Source of the DNA: Pseudeuparius sepicola
Lineage: Eukaryota > Arthropoda > Insecta > Coleoptera > Anthribidae
DNA: 64,000 bases
NCBI GenBank assembly: GCA_963920635.1
Contig: OY987302.1
Coordinates: 42,411,500 to 42,475,499 of the forward strand
Direction of reading: 5' to 3'
Shown in pieces: positions 45,268-56,799 of this stretch (position 1 is the stretch's first letter; every line of letters begins with the position of its first letter). The notes under the pieces were generated by a model. It was not told the DNA's origin, did no database searches, and saw only the letters and a list, made by a program, of their open reading frames with translations. The position numbers and the translations under genes are program-made.

Positions 45268-46714
45268 CACTGTTAAAAACGAATTCGCGATTTTACACGA
45301 CAAATCGCTGTAATCATGTTACAACCAAAATGTACTGTAATAATAAACTTCGTCGAGTAATTTTGAAAACTCGTATAATTACATTTGAAAATTACTTATT
45401 GTCTGATGTATTATTACTAAGATCTAGTAGTAGATATACCTAAACAGGCAAGTAAACTTACAGACTGTGCTTTTAAAATATACTTCACTATGTTCGTAAA
45501 ATTACTTTAATATTGTAATATTACGCACGAAAATTTACACTAAATTACATGTATTATTACAAACACGCAATTAAAATTTCGTAAAAAATATCTTAAATTT
45601 ACAATAGCTATTTCGGTATAGTGGAGAATTGCGAATTAAAATTACTAGAAATATTGTGGAATCGTATATTCCGATATGCAACTGGGGCGTTCAACGTGTT
45701 AAATTTACAGTAAACGACAAGTAATTTAACACAATTGTTATGTATGCTTGCTTATGCCAATTTACACTCTTTAAAAAGTAACTAAAGTAAAATTACATCA
45801 ACTTACCTTCAATTTTACACTTTTTATTAAGGTGGCGTTTCTTTTATTTATTAAACGACCAAACAAATCACTAGATGAAGCGCAGAAATCAGCTTCATCT
45901 GTAATAGGGCTCCTTACTGTTCACATAGCACTAAGGGAATATAACTATGCAAATTCGGGCTGTACAACGAAGACCTTAAATTTAATGCAGACTGTGCCAT
46001 AGGGAATCGGGAACAGCTCTCTGAATGTGTGACCCTGGACCACAGAAGACAGTCAATATATTAACTCCAAGATTGGTACCAAAAGACTACTGCAAAAGAT
46101 CAGCAAGGAACCTGTAGTGCAGTAAAATAAAACGAGAGAAAAGCAGAATAAGACCGCGAGGCTGCGGTGCGCTCGGATGTAAAGGGCGGCTCCCAAAAAA
46201 ATTAAATAAAATATTTATTTTTAATGGCAAGATCTTTATTATCACAAATCAAAAAAGGCACTCTTGTAAACATCAAAATCACCCTATTATGTAAAAATAT
46301 AGTTACATGTTTTTAACCTCTATGTTTGGAATAATAATTTAGAAGACGACAATGGGCGACCGCCCAACGCGCTTACTACTTACTAGAGAAATTATGATGC
46401 AATTCCGTAACGCTAGAGGCTACTCCCACCTTCAAACATGTAAAAGTACACTAAAGTTCATGTATTTTCGCTTTCGCAACGTAATTTTCAACACTAAAGA
46501 GTAAAAATAAAATAGCCCGACGAAACTTTACCTCGTTCAGTTGTATTTTTACATTGGACGAATGTAAAATCACAAAAAAAGCGAAAAAGTACTATAAGTA
46601 TGTATTTGTTCATGATTTTGAATGTATATTCACACAGTACATGGTAAATCGTGTAAAAACCCGTTATTTTCACATGGGAGTGCCTGTAATTTTAAATCGA
46701 TTTTTAACAGTGTA
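45266..46714. mobile_element. 1445-bp element in a Tc1 transposase, TA duplication
   Basis: Body 45268-46712 starts CACTGTTAAAAAC and ends in the complement (TTTTTAACAGTG); flanked by TA on each side (45266-45267, 46713-46714). The outer parts are built of degenerate TTTTACAC/GTGTAAAAT words in both orientations. The middle (45.84-46.2 kb) is different, less AT-rich and has no recognisable frame. It probably depends on another element's transposase. Confidence 0.75.
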
Positions 46715-47214
46715 CCATGATCGTACCTCCTTGAATGGTGTGAACCGCTCGAACAGCTGCAAGTTGTTCTGCATTTCCAGGACACCTCTACACGCGATGC
46801 CTCCTTGAATCTGGCCGAAGTCCAAATCGGAACTCATCAGAAATAAAATTGGAGTCCATATTCTTGCTGCAGCCAATTTAAATGTTCATGTATTCACTGT
46901 AAACTGCGATTTTCTCGTGATAATGCTGGAATTCTTGCAGGCTGGAAGACATTGGTGTGATCACCATCGAGCTTTTTGTTTGGTCACTCACCCGTACATT
47001 GCGAGTATTGTGCAGTTGAATAACCAATTGCGTAGCAGTGATACTGCGCTCTCGCAAGGCTAGCAATCTTAGAAATATATTCTGAATTTGTCCGGCTTGT
47101 ATGCCGTTCTGTGACGACTTCTGTTTCTCGGTATCTTATCCGTAAAGAATTAATAACACTCTTGGTTATGTTGTAACGGATTTTTTCCCGTTGTAACGGA
47201 TTTTTCCATTTCAA
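46713..47214 (-). pseudogene. Tc1-like transposase, N-terminal part (second element)
   Basis: Read leftwards: SVINSLRIRYRETEVVTERH (helix-turn-helix), then SITATQLVIQLHNTRNVRVS in another frame (second DNA-binding helix set), then a WTPILF..SSDLDFG block where the first catalytic Asp region (FSDESRF-type) is frameshifted, and GGTIMV at the insertion. At least three frameshifts. It joins the fragment at 44913-45267. Confidence 0.75.
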
Positions 47215-47549
47215 AATCCGTTACTCGTTTTTATATTTTTTTTTATTAACATAAAGTCATTATTTTCAAATATATATCTACAATATTGTATTCAATTTTA
47301 TTACGATTTTTTCAAATTTTAAAACTTATATTATTTCAAATAATTCAAATTTTCGCGCGTCATATGGTCAATGGCCGCATACTTCCACCTAGCCTCGAAC
47401 CCTGCACAGATTCAAAATGCGAAAATTCAAATGTGTGTTTACCTATCAGCAGGTATGTAATAAAAAATCGGTATTATGAATTACTCGATTTTTCGGTTCT
47501 TTTGATGCATAATTTGAACATAAACACTATTTAGTTTATTAAATACGTT

Positions 47550-47934
47550 TCATGCTAAAACCTGATTGGTCGAGAGCGGACGGATGACGTAGGGAGGGTC
47601 CCATCTTTCAGGGAGTTTGCTCCGGTCTTCGCTTGTATTAAGTTCGCAGAGGCATCTGCCCATTTCCCGCCAAATTTTCGACGCATTTTCGGCATTTATC
47701 TCGCTCAATTGTTACCATCGGTGATTTATTTGAGTGGGTTTGTATTTTTATATCGGGGATTGACTTGGTGTGACTAATATTTTTGTTTTTTTTTGTTTTT
47801 CTATGTTCACGGCATCGTGAGGCAACCACACTTGCACTAGGCCCTTCCTTTTTGGCTGCGTAGCTGATGAATCGCGGGACACAGCGAGCAGGTGGTGGCT
47901 ATTTCTCCTGGAAAGACCCTACAGGTGAGTAATT
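47550..47934 (+). promoter_or_regulatory. Candidate promoter and first exon
   Basis: A less AT-rich stretch with TGATTGGTCGAGAGCGGACG and GATGACGTAGGG (CCAAT- and CRE-like words), ending in CTACAG/GTGAGTAAT (47934/47935), an almost perfect donor. An ATG at 47877 opens MNRGTQRAGGGYFSWKDPT before the donor (phase 1). Not recognised. Confidence 0.35.
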
Positions 47935-48640
47935 TCTTTTGATTTTTGCTTAGTTCAGCGACTTTAATACTCACCTGTAGCGGTTTTTTTGACCTGCTGT
48001 TTTTTTGAAGGACTCATTTTGTCTAAGGGCACGGCCATCTTTAATTCAAAAACATAGCACTGTCTTTCTTTGAATACCCACCATCTTGCAGTTGTTTTCT
48101 TATCGAATATTTTCAAGTTTTGGTCACGCGATAGTCACATTTATTTTTCGGGTTAGGTCTCGATTCTGTGGTACCGGGCCACTCAAATAAATCTGACACC
48201 GATATTTTCAGTTTTCTAATAAATTCGTATTGCCTTTAGTTTATCAGCTTTCTTAGATTCAGTATTTTACCGTTCAAGTCTCAAATAAATTTTTCGCGTT
48301 AAATTTGATTTAAAATATAATAATTTTCATTAAATTCGGGCTGGAGCATTCTCACAATTTTTTCTTAAAATTAAATATTAAGCACTTCGCTATTCCAGTC
48401 AGTTGATCTATCTTATCTAAAAATTTAAAAAACTATGCATAGTTCCCAATAGTTTAGTTTAGTTCTAAACATTTAATTTTCATCATTAATTAATTGTCTA
48501 CATTAAATAACTTTAGTATCATAATTCAATTTTAAATATTAATCGTAACCTATTGGTTTATAAATTTTTGTAAAAGGCTTAGACCTTGTCTAATGCTACT
48601 TTCTTTCTGATCTGTTCACGCTTGCAACACCATCTCTGAG

Positions 48641-49110
48641 GACGCTACGAAGACAGCCTTCTGACGACGAACAACGTAACGGAAGTTGCGTAGGCATAGG
48701 TGTGCACTCCTGGTCAGCTCTACTTCGGCGAAAAACCCCTGAGATTTGCTAGCCACGACAACAGCAGAGCCTACACGAGCAGACAAGGACCGGAGGAAGC
48801 CCTAGCCTCGCCCCGCACTACAACAAGCCTCGTTTGAGCGTAAGCAACTGAAGACGCAGTTCGAACTTATTATTCAGTGTGAATCATAATCGAAGCTGAA
48901 CAGTCAGAGTTTATTTGGAAAGACAATTTGACCTTCTTTATCCTCAAACAAATTTTTAATTGAAAATTTAACTCTACTTTCTAGTTTATTGCGTTTAAAC
49001 AGTTGCTCAAAATTTGACTTTATTCTAAAGTTGATTTATTTTTTATAGTTGTCTTTTAAAAGTTGTACAAGCATAATTGTGACTCAAAGTATTGTGATCA
49101 ATAAATTGTA
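48641..49110 (+). other. Candidate last exon with polyadenylation signal
   Basis: A pyrimidine-containing tract ends in CATCTCTGAG/GACGC (48640/48641). Joined to the exon ending at 47934 the frame stays open for 16 further codons to TAG at 48691-48693, giving a 36-residue product. AATAAA lies at 49100-49105. The sequence to 48870 is richer in GC than its surroundings. It might equally be a spliced 5' leader of an unseen gene or part of a retroelement. Confidence 0.25.
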
Positions 49111-49199
49111 TATATTTTACCGAGGTAACAAGGTTTTATTGAACAGGCCCAGCTATAGCAGACCTCGGTTTGTTATAATGTTAGGAGCTTCTGCGACAG

Positions 49200-49780
49200 C
49201 TCTTTGAAAAAATTCCAGCCTCCAACATGCCAATAGCACGTATACCATCGTTTCACGTTTCAAACGATGTTTCTGAATCACAAAATATTTAAAATCAGAC
49301 CAAACTTGCCCATTACTATGACAAATATCTTTTGTTTGAATTTTAAAAAATCTGCAATGATTTTGTTAATGTTAAAAACACTAATACATTTGCATTATCA
49401 ATTGCTAGAACTGCTCATAGTTGTATTATTTTTTAAAAATATTTGTATTTGTCCCTTAGATTCTTTTGATATGTGTAGTATGTACCTAGGTATATCAAGG
49501 CCCATGATTCAAAAATTCTTCCCTCAACACCATGACTCCATGTGTTCGGTTTACTTTCCGGCTAGACGAAAAGGTATTGTTATAAGAAAACAATTATTAC
49601 CAAGTACAAATTAAAAATAGTTTTACGAACTGTTTTACGGGTGTATCAAAATTAGATGCCAGACGTTTGGCCACAAACTTAATGACATCGTAAACAAAAA
49701 GCAAAACTTCATGGATTTTATAGTGGCGAACACAAAGAAAGGAAATAAACTAAATCCAATGCACGTTAAATCGGCGGGTT
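49200..49780. other. No gene recognised
   Basis: A 115-codon plus-strand frame at 49267-49614 is leucine- and isoleucine-rich with no recognisable domain, and may be chance in AT-rich DNA. Confidence 0.3.
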
Positions 49781-49787
49781 TTAGCTG

Positions 49788-50984
49788 TACAGGGTGATTC
49801 GTTTATCATGTGTAGTATGTGCCTAAATAGTTTCTATTTAGGGAATATTAGTAAAATCTGACAAAGCTAATTAGTTAAATAAATTTCGTCTAAAATTGAA
49901 AATGCAAAATTTCAAAAACAGAAAAAGATAATGGCATAAACCTTCATATCATTTTAGTGAGTAGATTTTTAAATATGAGGCGCCATTTCGGACTAAATTA
50001 TTATTTTTGAATATATAAATTTCTCGGGCTAATATTTTTTTAATATGATATTTATACACATCACATCACAATATGTAAGATGCGAAAGGACCAATGTGTC
50101 TGTTAGATTTTTTTTTAGATTTACGGGCAAAACATTTCTGTGTTGGTATAACAACTTTAGATTAGATTAGATTATAAATAGCCACTTCCTACAATAAAAC
50201 GAGGGCGAAACGAAAACGATCATGCGGGCGGGAAACTAATATGTAAGATGATTGTGGAGTTATAAACCACAAAACATCAAATCCCAAACCTGACACAGAA
50301 AAAGAACATCCAGTACGTCGGTAATCATAATCACTTCGACTTCGGGCTTGTGCGCTTTCTGCTCCAGCGTTACCGGTGCACTTTAGGGATGCGCGGCGCG
50401 ACCTCTGGTGACGACCGGTGGTACCCTAAATTATTATATATTGGCGCACCAAATTAATATACCGTGTTTTGATATATTTTTTTTCGTGTACTGTAATATA
50501 TACTTTTGGGCGATGCGTAATATATAAATTTGACTAAAAAAAGATTATTCTCGCAAATTTCTATAAATATCATATAAAAAAAATTTCGACTTCGGGCTTC
50601 TGCCCTTTCTGCTGCAGCGTTGCCGGTGCACTTTAGGGATGCGCGGCGCGACCTCTGGTGACGTCCAATGGTACCCTAAATTATTATATATTGGCGCACC
50701 AAATTAATATATCGTGTTTTGATATATTTTTTTGCGTTTACTGTAATATATACTTTTAGGCGATGCGTAATATATACCTAAATTTGACTAAAAAAAGATT
50801 ATTCACGCAAATTTCTATAAATATCATATTAAAAAAATATATTGGCCCGAGAAATTTATATATTCAAAAATAATAATTTAGTCCGAAATGGCTCCTCATA
50901 TTTAAAATGCAAAAATAGATATATAGGATGAAGGGTATTAGGTTTAAAAACATAAGTTTACTAATGTCTTGGCAAAACCCTGTA
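49788..50984. mobile_element. Fold-back element FB-j with tandem core (1197 bp)
   Basis: Left end TACAGGGTGATTCG, right end complement TACAGGGTTTTGCC. Inverted arms share CATTTCGGACTAAATTATTA and AATTTCTCGGGC (about 49975-50042 / 50833-50906). The centre holds two 250-bp direct repeats. Non-coding. Confidence 0.75.
50337..50836 (+). repeat. 250-bp tandem duplication inside FB-j
   Basis: Units start CGACTTCGGGCTTCTG-like at 50337 and 50587 and share GGATGCGCGGCGCGACCTCT and ATTATATATTGGCGCACC. They differ at a few positions. Confidence 0.85.
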
Positions 50985-51333
50985 TATTGTGATCTCTCAG
51001 GACAGGAAATTTTCCTATAACTTTTGCATTTTCCGTTGTTTTGCTGGGGCCAAAAGCAAAAAGTGTGTGAACCCTGTATGCACGCACACAAGCACTAATG
51101 CACAATGCACAACGCACACTACTAATGTGTAATTTTTTTTAATATTTAGGTATGCAAAATATCTATTATGTATTCTTTGTAATTGTTAATCATAATAATA
51201 TATTGACTGTAATTTGGTTTCATTCGTGTTATAAAGAAATTGTTGTATAGGTATACCTAGTCGTGAAAAAATCTCATACTTTCTCGCCCACCTGTCTGGC
51301 TTCCCCTAATCCCCGCAGGAGCAAAACTTCGAA

Positions 51334-51580
51334 GCGTCCCGCAAGGCAGACATTTCACGAATTCTAAATCCCAGGACTTATACCTTCGGTCAAATCGTCG
51401 TCTCGCCTTTTCTAAATGATCCTACGCGTTGCGACGACGGCCTCATGTGGAATTTCGGAGGGGCATAGCAGTACGTAGCGTCATGAGGCGTCCCGCAATG
51501 CAGATATCTCGTGAAGTCTAAATCCCAGTACTTAGACCTTCCACAAATCGTCGTTTCATGTTTACCAAATAATGATCTTT
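51334..51580. repeat. Diverged 154-bp direct repeat
   Basis: GCGTCCCGCAA.GCAGA at 51334 and 51488 begin two related units with TCTAAATCCCAG.ACTTA and AAATCGTCGT. Resembles old satellite-like DNA. Confidence 0.6.
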
Positions 51581-52435
51581 AAATCTGGTGAGAACTTAGA
51601 GTGCTGAGATTTTGGTATAGGGGTATGTAGGTGTCCCGTAGCGCACTCGTCAAGGTGACACCGCACGTGACTTGATTATTTATTTTATTATTTGTGTTAT
51701 ATTGGAGGTCTTTATATAATTTTTTCGTATAGGCATTTATAAAGCCGATCCCTCCCCCCCGCATAAACATGTAATAGTAGTAGCTATGGGGTTTCTAGCC
51801 CACTTTCTCCACGTTATATGCCCCATAAGGCAGAAACTATATTCAGCTATCATTTTATAAAACAAAAATATGTCGAGGCAAACGTTCTTATTTGCTAAGT
51901 GAAAACATAGTAGTGTGCAGTCTTTGAATTCAGATAAAATGAGATAAATCGCCTTGCAAAATTGCGATTTGACGACCCCGTTTCTGTTCACTAAAATCAA
52001 AATATCAAGGTGCAAAGTTCACCAGACTTTTAAAACCTTCTATTCTATTGTTAACAAAATAAAGCCGATGCGACAACCATTAGTAGATTACTACTAAAAG
52101 ATATACCTAGCAGACAACGCAGTTTATTTAACGTATACGGCCTTGCCTTGACGGATTTAAAAAAATCTGAGACATTTCTGTGTATTAGGCAGGTGCTTGG
52201 TCTTGTCTTGAGGTAAAACCAGGTCCTGGAAAATATTTTTTTTATCGATTAAATTATTGAAAATATTTTAGACAAACTTTTTTTTTTGATAATATGAAAT
52301 GTAAACTAGACTGAAAAATTGTTGATAGAGGTTGTATTAAACAACACGGGAATTACACTGAAAAAAAGATATGCAACTATAGCCCGTGTGATCGCTCGAG
52401 CTCGAAGATGGTTGAAACTGCACTCATATATATAT
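51580..52435. other. No gene recognised
   Basis: AT-rich sequence; short frames with no domains. No element boundary seen until the inverted repeat at 52439. Confidence 0.3.
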
Positions 52436-53473
52436 ATACTAAGTCTTTTTTGAAGATTCACGGTGACTTAGGTAAATCTGTAATTGTTTCTAAAAGACAA
52501 CTGGTATCAAAAAAATTTAAAAAACATGCTTTGAAAAATCTTGTGTGCTTACTTACATAATTAAAACTGCTATAATTAACATAGGACTAATATGAAAACG
52601 TAATTAAAAATTAAAATGAGATTCCACCGATATTTTGTGATCCGGGGGATAAGACCATAGTCCAGGGATCATACGGGCTATATATACAGGGTGTATCTTT
52701 GATAGGTACAGAAATTTTAACCACGTAATCGGGGACGTTCATAAAACCGAAAAATGAAAAAAAAAATTTTTTTAATCGATGTTTAGAAAATGGGGCAAAT
52801 CAATCTTTATCCGTGCTCAATGCACGCCGCTGGATCGTCACTAGAAGCGCTGAGAGGGGAGGTCTAACCTCTCCCTAGGAGATGGAGGGGAATAACGTTA
52901 GATTAGGAAGGGGAATACCGCGACGTTGCCGCATGTCAGAGTGGAATAAATCTGCTTGCAGAATTAGGTACCTAGGTACCTTTGAAAATTACTGCTGGTA
53001 GGTATCCACGTTTTTTTTATGTCGGTTGCTGTGACGAACTGTTTATTGCTTTCTTCACAGGCGCACACAATAATTTAACAAACACGTCAGTTTTTATCAC
53101 TTTACTGTTATTTTAAGTCCCTAGGCAGCAGAAATGTATCCGAGCGCCGCTCGGAGAAGTCATTGCTAGAAAACTCATTGCTGATTTCACACTCATAATT
53201 TTTTGACAAGTCTTTTGTGGAGTAGGTATCTACCTACCTACCTATTTTACAACTGATTTTCAGGCCGCAATTTTTTTATACTAATAATTAGCCATCTCTT
53301 GGGACACCTTGGGATAATAAATTTCTGATCGGCAATCAACTGAATAAAGTATTTGTTTTAAAATACAAATTATCTGTAAAAATTGCAAATTTCCACAACC
53401 ACCCATAGGGTAGAGCGTAGAGCAGCGGCGCGTTACTTTTTTTTAGCGAGTGTTCGCCTGTAGCCCTATCATC

Positions 53474-54060
53474 TCGAAAAAAGTGGGGGAAGACTGTAAT
53501 TTGACGTGAATTTAACGCGCGGCTTCGATTTGTTCATAGTTTTTAATATTTTTCAACCCTTGCCCGATAGTGCGCCACCTTTAAACCCCCTCAGGGTTGT
53601 GGTCCTATGTATTATCTACTTTTAAAAAATTATTCGTTTCCGAAAAAAGTGGGGGAAGACTGTCATTTGATGTGAATTTAACGCGCGGCCCCGATTTGTT
53701 CATCGTTTTTAATATTTTTCTACCCTTGCCTGATGGTGCGCCACTTTTAAACCCCCTCAGGGTTGTTGTCCTGTCTATTGTCTACTTTTAATAGTATATT
53801 ACACACCGAGGTGTCTCGAGATAAAGTAAACTTTCCACCCGGGCGGGAGGGCGGGAAGTAAAAGTCAAAAAATTGACATTTTCAAACTTCTAAAAAGTCA
53901 GAAATGTCGATATTACATACATGGTTGTAAATAAAAAATTATTCGGTTCCGAAAATAGTTGGGGAAGACTGTCAAATTGGCGTGCTTATCATTTCCGCAT
54001 TTTTTAACCCTTTGCCGTTTCGGAACTCTCTCAAGTTAATTCCTTACCATTCCTCTTACT
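53474..54060 (+). repeat. 167-bp direct repeats
   Basis: CGAAAAAAGTGGGGGAAGAC starts units at 53474 and 53641; both share TTTAACGCGCGGC and TTTAAACCCCCTCAGGGTTG. A shorter, diverged copy starts near 53950 after 140 bp of other sequence. Confidence 0.8.
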
Positions 54061-54069
54061 TTTCGTAAA

Positions 54070-54860
54070 AACTTGGTGGCGAAATGTCGCGTAATGTCCC
54101 CAAAAACCGAAAAACAGCGACTCCTCCTGGTGAATTTAAGCTTCTGCGTGCCCTTGACTACTGCCCGACATTCCTTCGCCGAGATTCGCCAGGCGCGGGC
54201 ATATGACGTTGGCGTCGGGCGCTGGCGTCCGACGCCAACTTCACACAAAAACGACGCCGCGCCGAATCGCGCAATAATTACAATTACGAATGAATTCACT
54301 GGCACTGATTCTCTCGATTTTGCTCCATTTCCACGCCGCCCGGCCCGGCCGACCTACTAAATTACAGCTGGGCGAGGAGCGCAAGCGCGGGGCGCCACTT
54401 GACATCGACACTACAGGTGATCCCCACTACTCATAACTAGTGCGCGATATTAGCCAATCGCGGCTCGCGGCCCCTACTTCTCTCGGGGCGGCGCTACTAT
54501 GTTGCCAAGTGTGCTGAAAATTTACCTGATTTAGTAATTTAATTCCGTATAAATTTAATTGTGTAGTGGATTTTTACATGGATTTACCCGTTTTTGTGCG
54601 TAATAATTATACGAGATAGTAGATTAACTTATAACGAAAGAAACCCCGTATAAATCCGCGAAAATCAAAAATCGGATTTAAGGGACTTTAAGTCAGTTTG
54701 GGGACATGTCGGCATAAACGGCAACACCGAATAGTGGTATTGAATGGTATGGGGGAAAGCTTGTGCGCCGTCACCGTACCGCCGCGCCGTAGCCGACGCG
54801 CTAGTCGAAGATCGTCCGTCCGATTATTATGGGATTTAACAGCTGATTGATATCGATCCG
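54070..54860. promoter_or_regulatory. CpG-rich block inside the 3.55-kb element
   Basis: CpG-dense sequence (CGCCGCCCGGCCCGGCCG, GCGAGGAGCGCAAGCGCGGG, GCCGCGCCGTAGCCGACGCG). The GGCGTCGGGCGCTGGCGTCC run contains GGCGTCGG and complement, a local palindrome. Overlapping frames on both strands are not recognised. It may be captured promoter DNA. Confidence 0.35.
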
Positions 54861-55138
54861 CGTCCGCCTGTAATTTTTGGGAGCGCCAGCTTCAACAAGC
54901 AATTTATTATTATACAGAATGCCTTACGTGTGGCTATTCTGTGGTATAACAATTCTGTTTCCAAAACGTGGACGCGTATGCAAACGTCGCGTCTCGCTAA
55001 CCGATATTGTTCCGTTACTTTGCTTTGTTTTACGAACTGTCGTCGGAACTGAACCTGCTTCTGTACATTTTTCCAGATCCGTTCGCCATTTTTTTGGACC
55101 AGCAGTGATGTCCAAACCTGTTGCAATTGCCGCTACGA

Positions 55139-55950
55139 ATTTGCAGTGAAATAACAAGTGATTTTTTCATATTTCCGTTAAGAAATGCAGTGTTAAACTT
55201 TCGCGGCCTTCGTATGAAAACAGTGCTAGATAGGTTCCTACTAGGTACCCCAATTACGCGCGAGGATAAAAGAAGCAGCTTCAAGGGTTCGCGAAAATTC
55301 GGGTTTTATTAGAGGCATACGGTATGGATCTAATTGTACAATCCACCTAGTCGAGTCCCCGTTGGAATAAATCAGCTGAGGGAAACCGAGACGTCCCTAA
55401 TATTTGGCATCGCGCCGCTTTAAGTGTGCAGTGAAAAAAAAACAAGTGTTTTGTTCGTATTTCCGTAAAAAGAGACTATGAAGTGTTATACCTTCGCGAC
55501 CATCGTATAAAAACAGTGCCACTAGTTAGGTAGGTACTTAGTGCTTTATGTGATTTTGTGAAGATTTTTGGATAGTATCTAAACACAAGAAAATAGTAAA
55601 AATAATCGATGCATCTCAAAGGTAGGCTTTTTCATGCTATTCGTTGAGCTATTCGCTAAAAGAACCTTTAAGGAGTTGTCCAAAAATTATTTATTTATTT
55701 ATTTAATCTCCACATACACCAAATGATACATGGTTGCGTCAATATTCTTCAAATACTGCGAAAAAGCCTCGGAAAAAGCGATTCGACTGGCAACCAGTTA
55801 CCTAGTGCTTCTTGTGATTTTCGAGAGGATTTTTGGATAACATAAGAAAGGAGTACGACACCCGCAAGGAAAATCATCCAGGCATCCGAAAGGTAGTTTT
55901 TTTGCATGCTATTCGCTAAAAGAACCATTAAAGATTTGTTCAAAAACTAG
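55139..55950 (+). repeat. Irregular direct repeats
   Basis: TGCAGTGAAA..AACAAGTG, CGTATTTCCGT, TTCGCG.CC.TCGTAT.AAAACAGTG occur at about 55145 and 55426; TGATTTT.GA.GATTTTTGGATA and GGTAG.TTTTT.CATGCTATTCG recur at about 55551 and 55815. Confidence 0.65.
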
Positions 55951-56231
55951 TTGAAAGACTATTCCTGAAATACTGTGAAAGAGCTATACGTCTGACAACG
56001 CTGCACGGCGGAATTGGGGGGGATCCGCCGGAACCGGCCTCAGTTCCAGCTGGTCCCGGCAAGGTCAAGGACCCATGGCCGTAGCGTCGGAAAAAGGGGT
56101 TTTAATAGCGTTTTAAAAAAAATTATTTCTGACGTTAATATGCACTTTAGAAAAATTTTAATTGCATAGGCGTAACAAGTGCATTTTTCCCGACCTGCCC
56201 TTAAAATTTCTGTACTTATCAAAGTTACACC

Positions 56232-56234
<3 letters not shown>

Positions 56235-56313
<79 letters not shown>

Positions 56314-56552
56314 CCCCTATGATCCCTGGACTATGGTCTTATATATATATATATATATATAGCCCGTATGATCCCTGGACTATGGTCTTATCCCCCGGAT
56401 CACAAAATATCGGTGGAATCTCATTTTAATTTTTAATTACGTTTTCATATTAGTCCTATGTTAATTATAGCAGTTTTAATTATGTAAGTAAGCACACAAG
56501 ATATATAGCCCGTATGATCCCTGGACTATGGTCTTATATATATATATATATA
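56235..56552. repeat. (TA)n expansion and duplicated arm segment
   Basis: A (TA)n tract at 56235-56312, then TAGCCC.TATGATCCCTGG / ACTATGGTCTTA at about 56312, 56360, 56505 and 56552, separated by short (TA)n. A longer part of the FB-k arm (to GTAAGCACACAAGATA) follows the second occurrence and ends at 56503. Consistent with slippage or unequal exchange at the TA tracts. Confidence 0.8.
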
Positions 56553-56799
56553 TAGCCCGTATGATCCCTGGACTATGGTCTTATCCCCCGGATCACAAAA
56601 TATCGGTGGAATCTCATTTTAATTTTTAATTACGTTTTCATATTAGTCCTATGTTAATTATAGCAGTTTTAATTAAGTAAGTAAGCACACAAGATTTTTC
56701 AAAGCATGTTTTTTAAATTTTTTTGATACCAGTTGTCTTTTAGAAACAATTACAGATTTACCTAAGTCACCGTGAATCTTCAAAAAAGACTTAGTTTAG

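Larger units (their letters stand above)
52685..56236. mobile_element. 3.55-kb TACAGGGTG-ended element
   Basis: Ends TACAGGGTGTATCTTTGATA and, on the complement, TACAGGGTGTAACTTTGATA; similarity continues through GTACAGAAATTTTAA and then stops, so unlike its relatives it is not a fold-back. Interior: a 167-bp direct repeat (53474, 53641, and a partial copy near 53950), a CpG-rich block at 54.0-54.9 kb, and a second repeat family at 55.14-55.95 kb. No transposase recognised. Confidence 0.65.
52439..56794. mobile_element. Fold-back element FB-k split by a 3.55-kb element
   Basis: Arms 52439-52684 and about 56552-56794 are inverted copies of about 245 bp that I can align with a single difference, so they are young. 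Their inner ends read GGGCTATATA / TATATAGCCC: without the insert this is a palindrome of about 490 bp with a TA-rich centre, into which the TACAGGGTG-ended element 52685-56236 went. The right side also carries expanded (TA)n and a partial duplication of the arm. Confidence 0.8.

Noticed and set aside
47155..47210. Short direct repeat TTGTAACGGATTTTT
   Set aside because: Two copies only, near the start of the Tc1 remnant; not enough to define a terminus or a binding array.
54836..55157. Zeste/Myb-like DNA-binding domain on the minus strand
   Set aside because: A faint resemblance (GPKKWRTDLEKC) in one frame is not continued in the others; too weak to call.
56162..56362. Frame of alternating Tyr-Ile residues
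   Set aside because: Translation of the (TA)n microsatellite.
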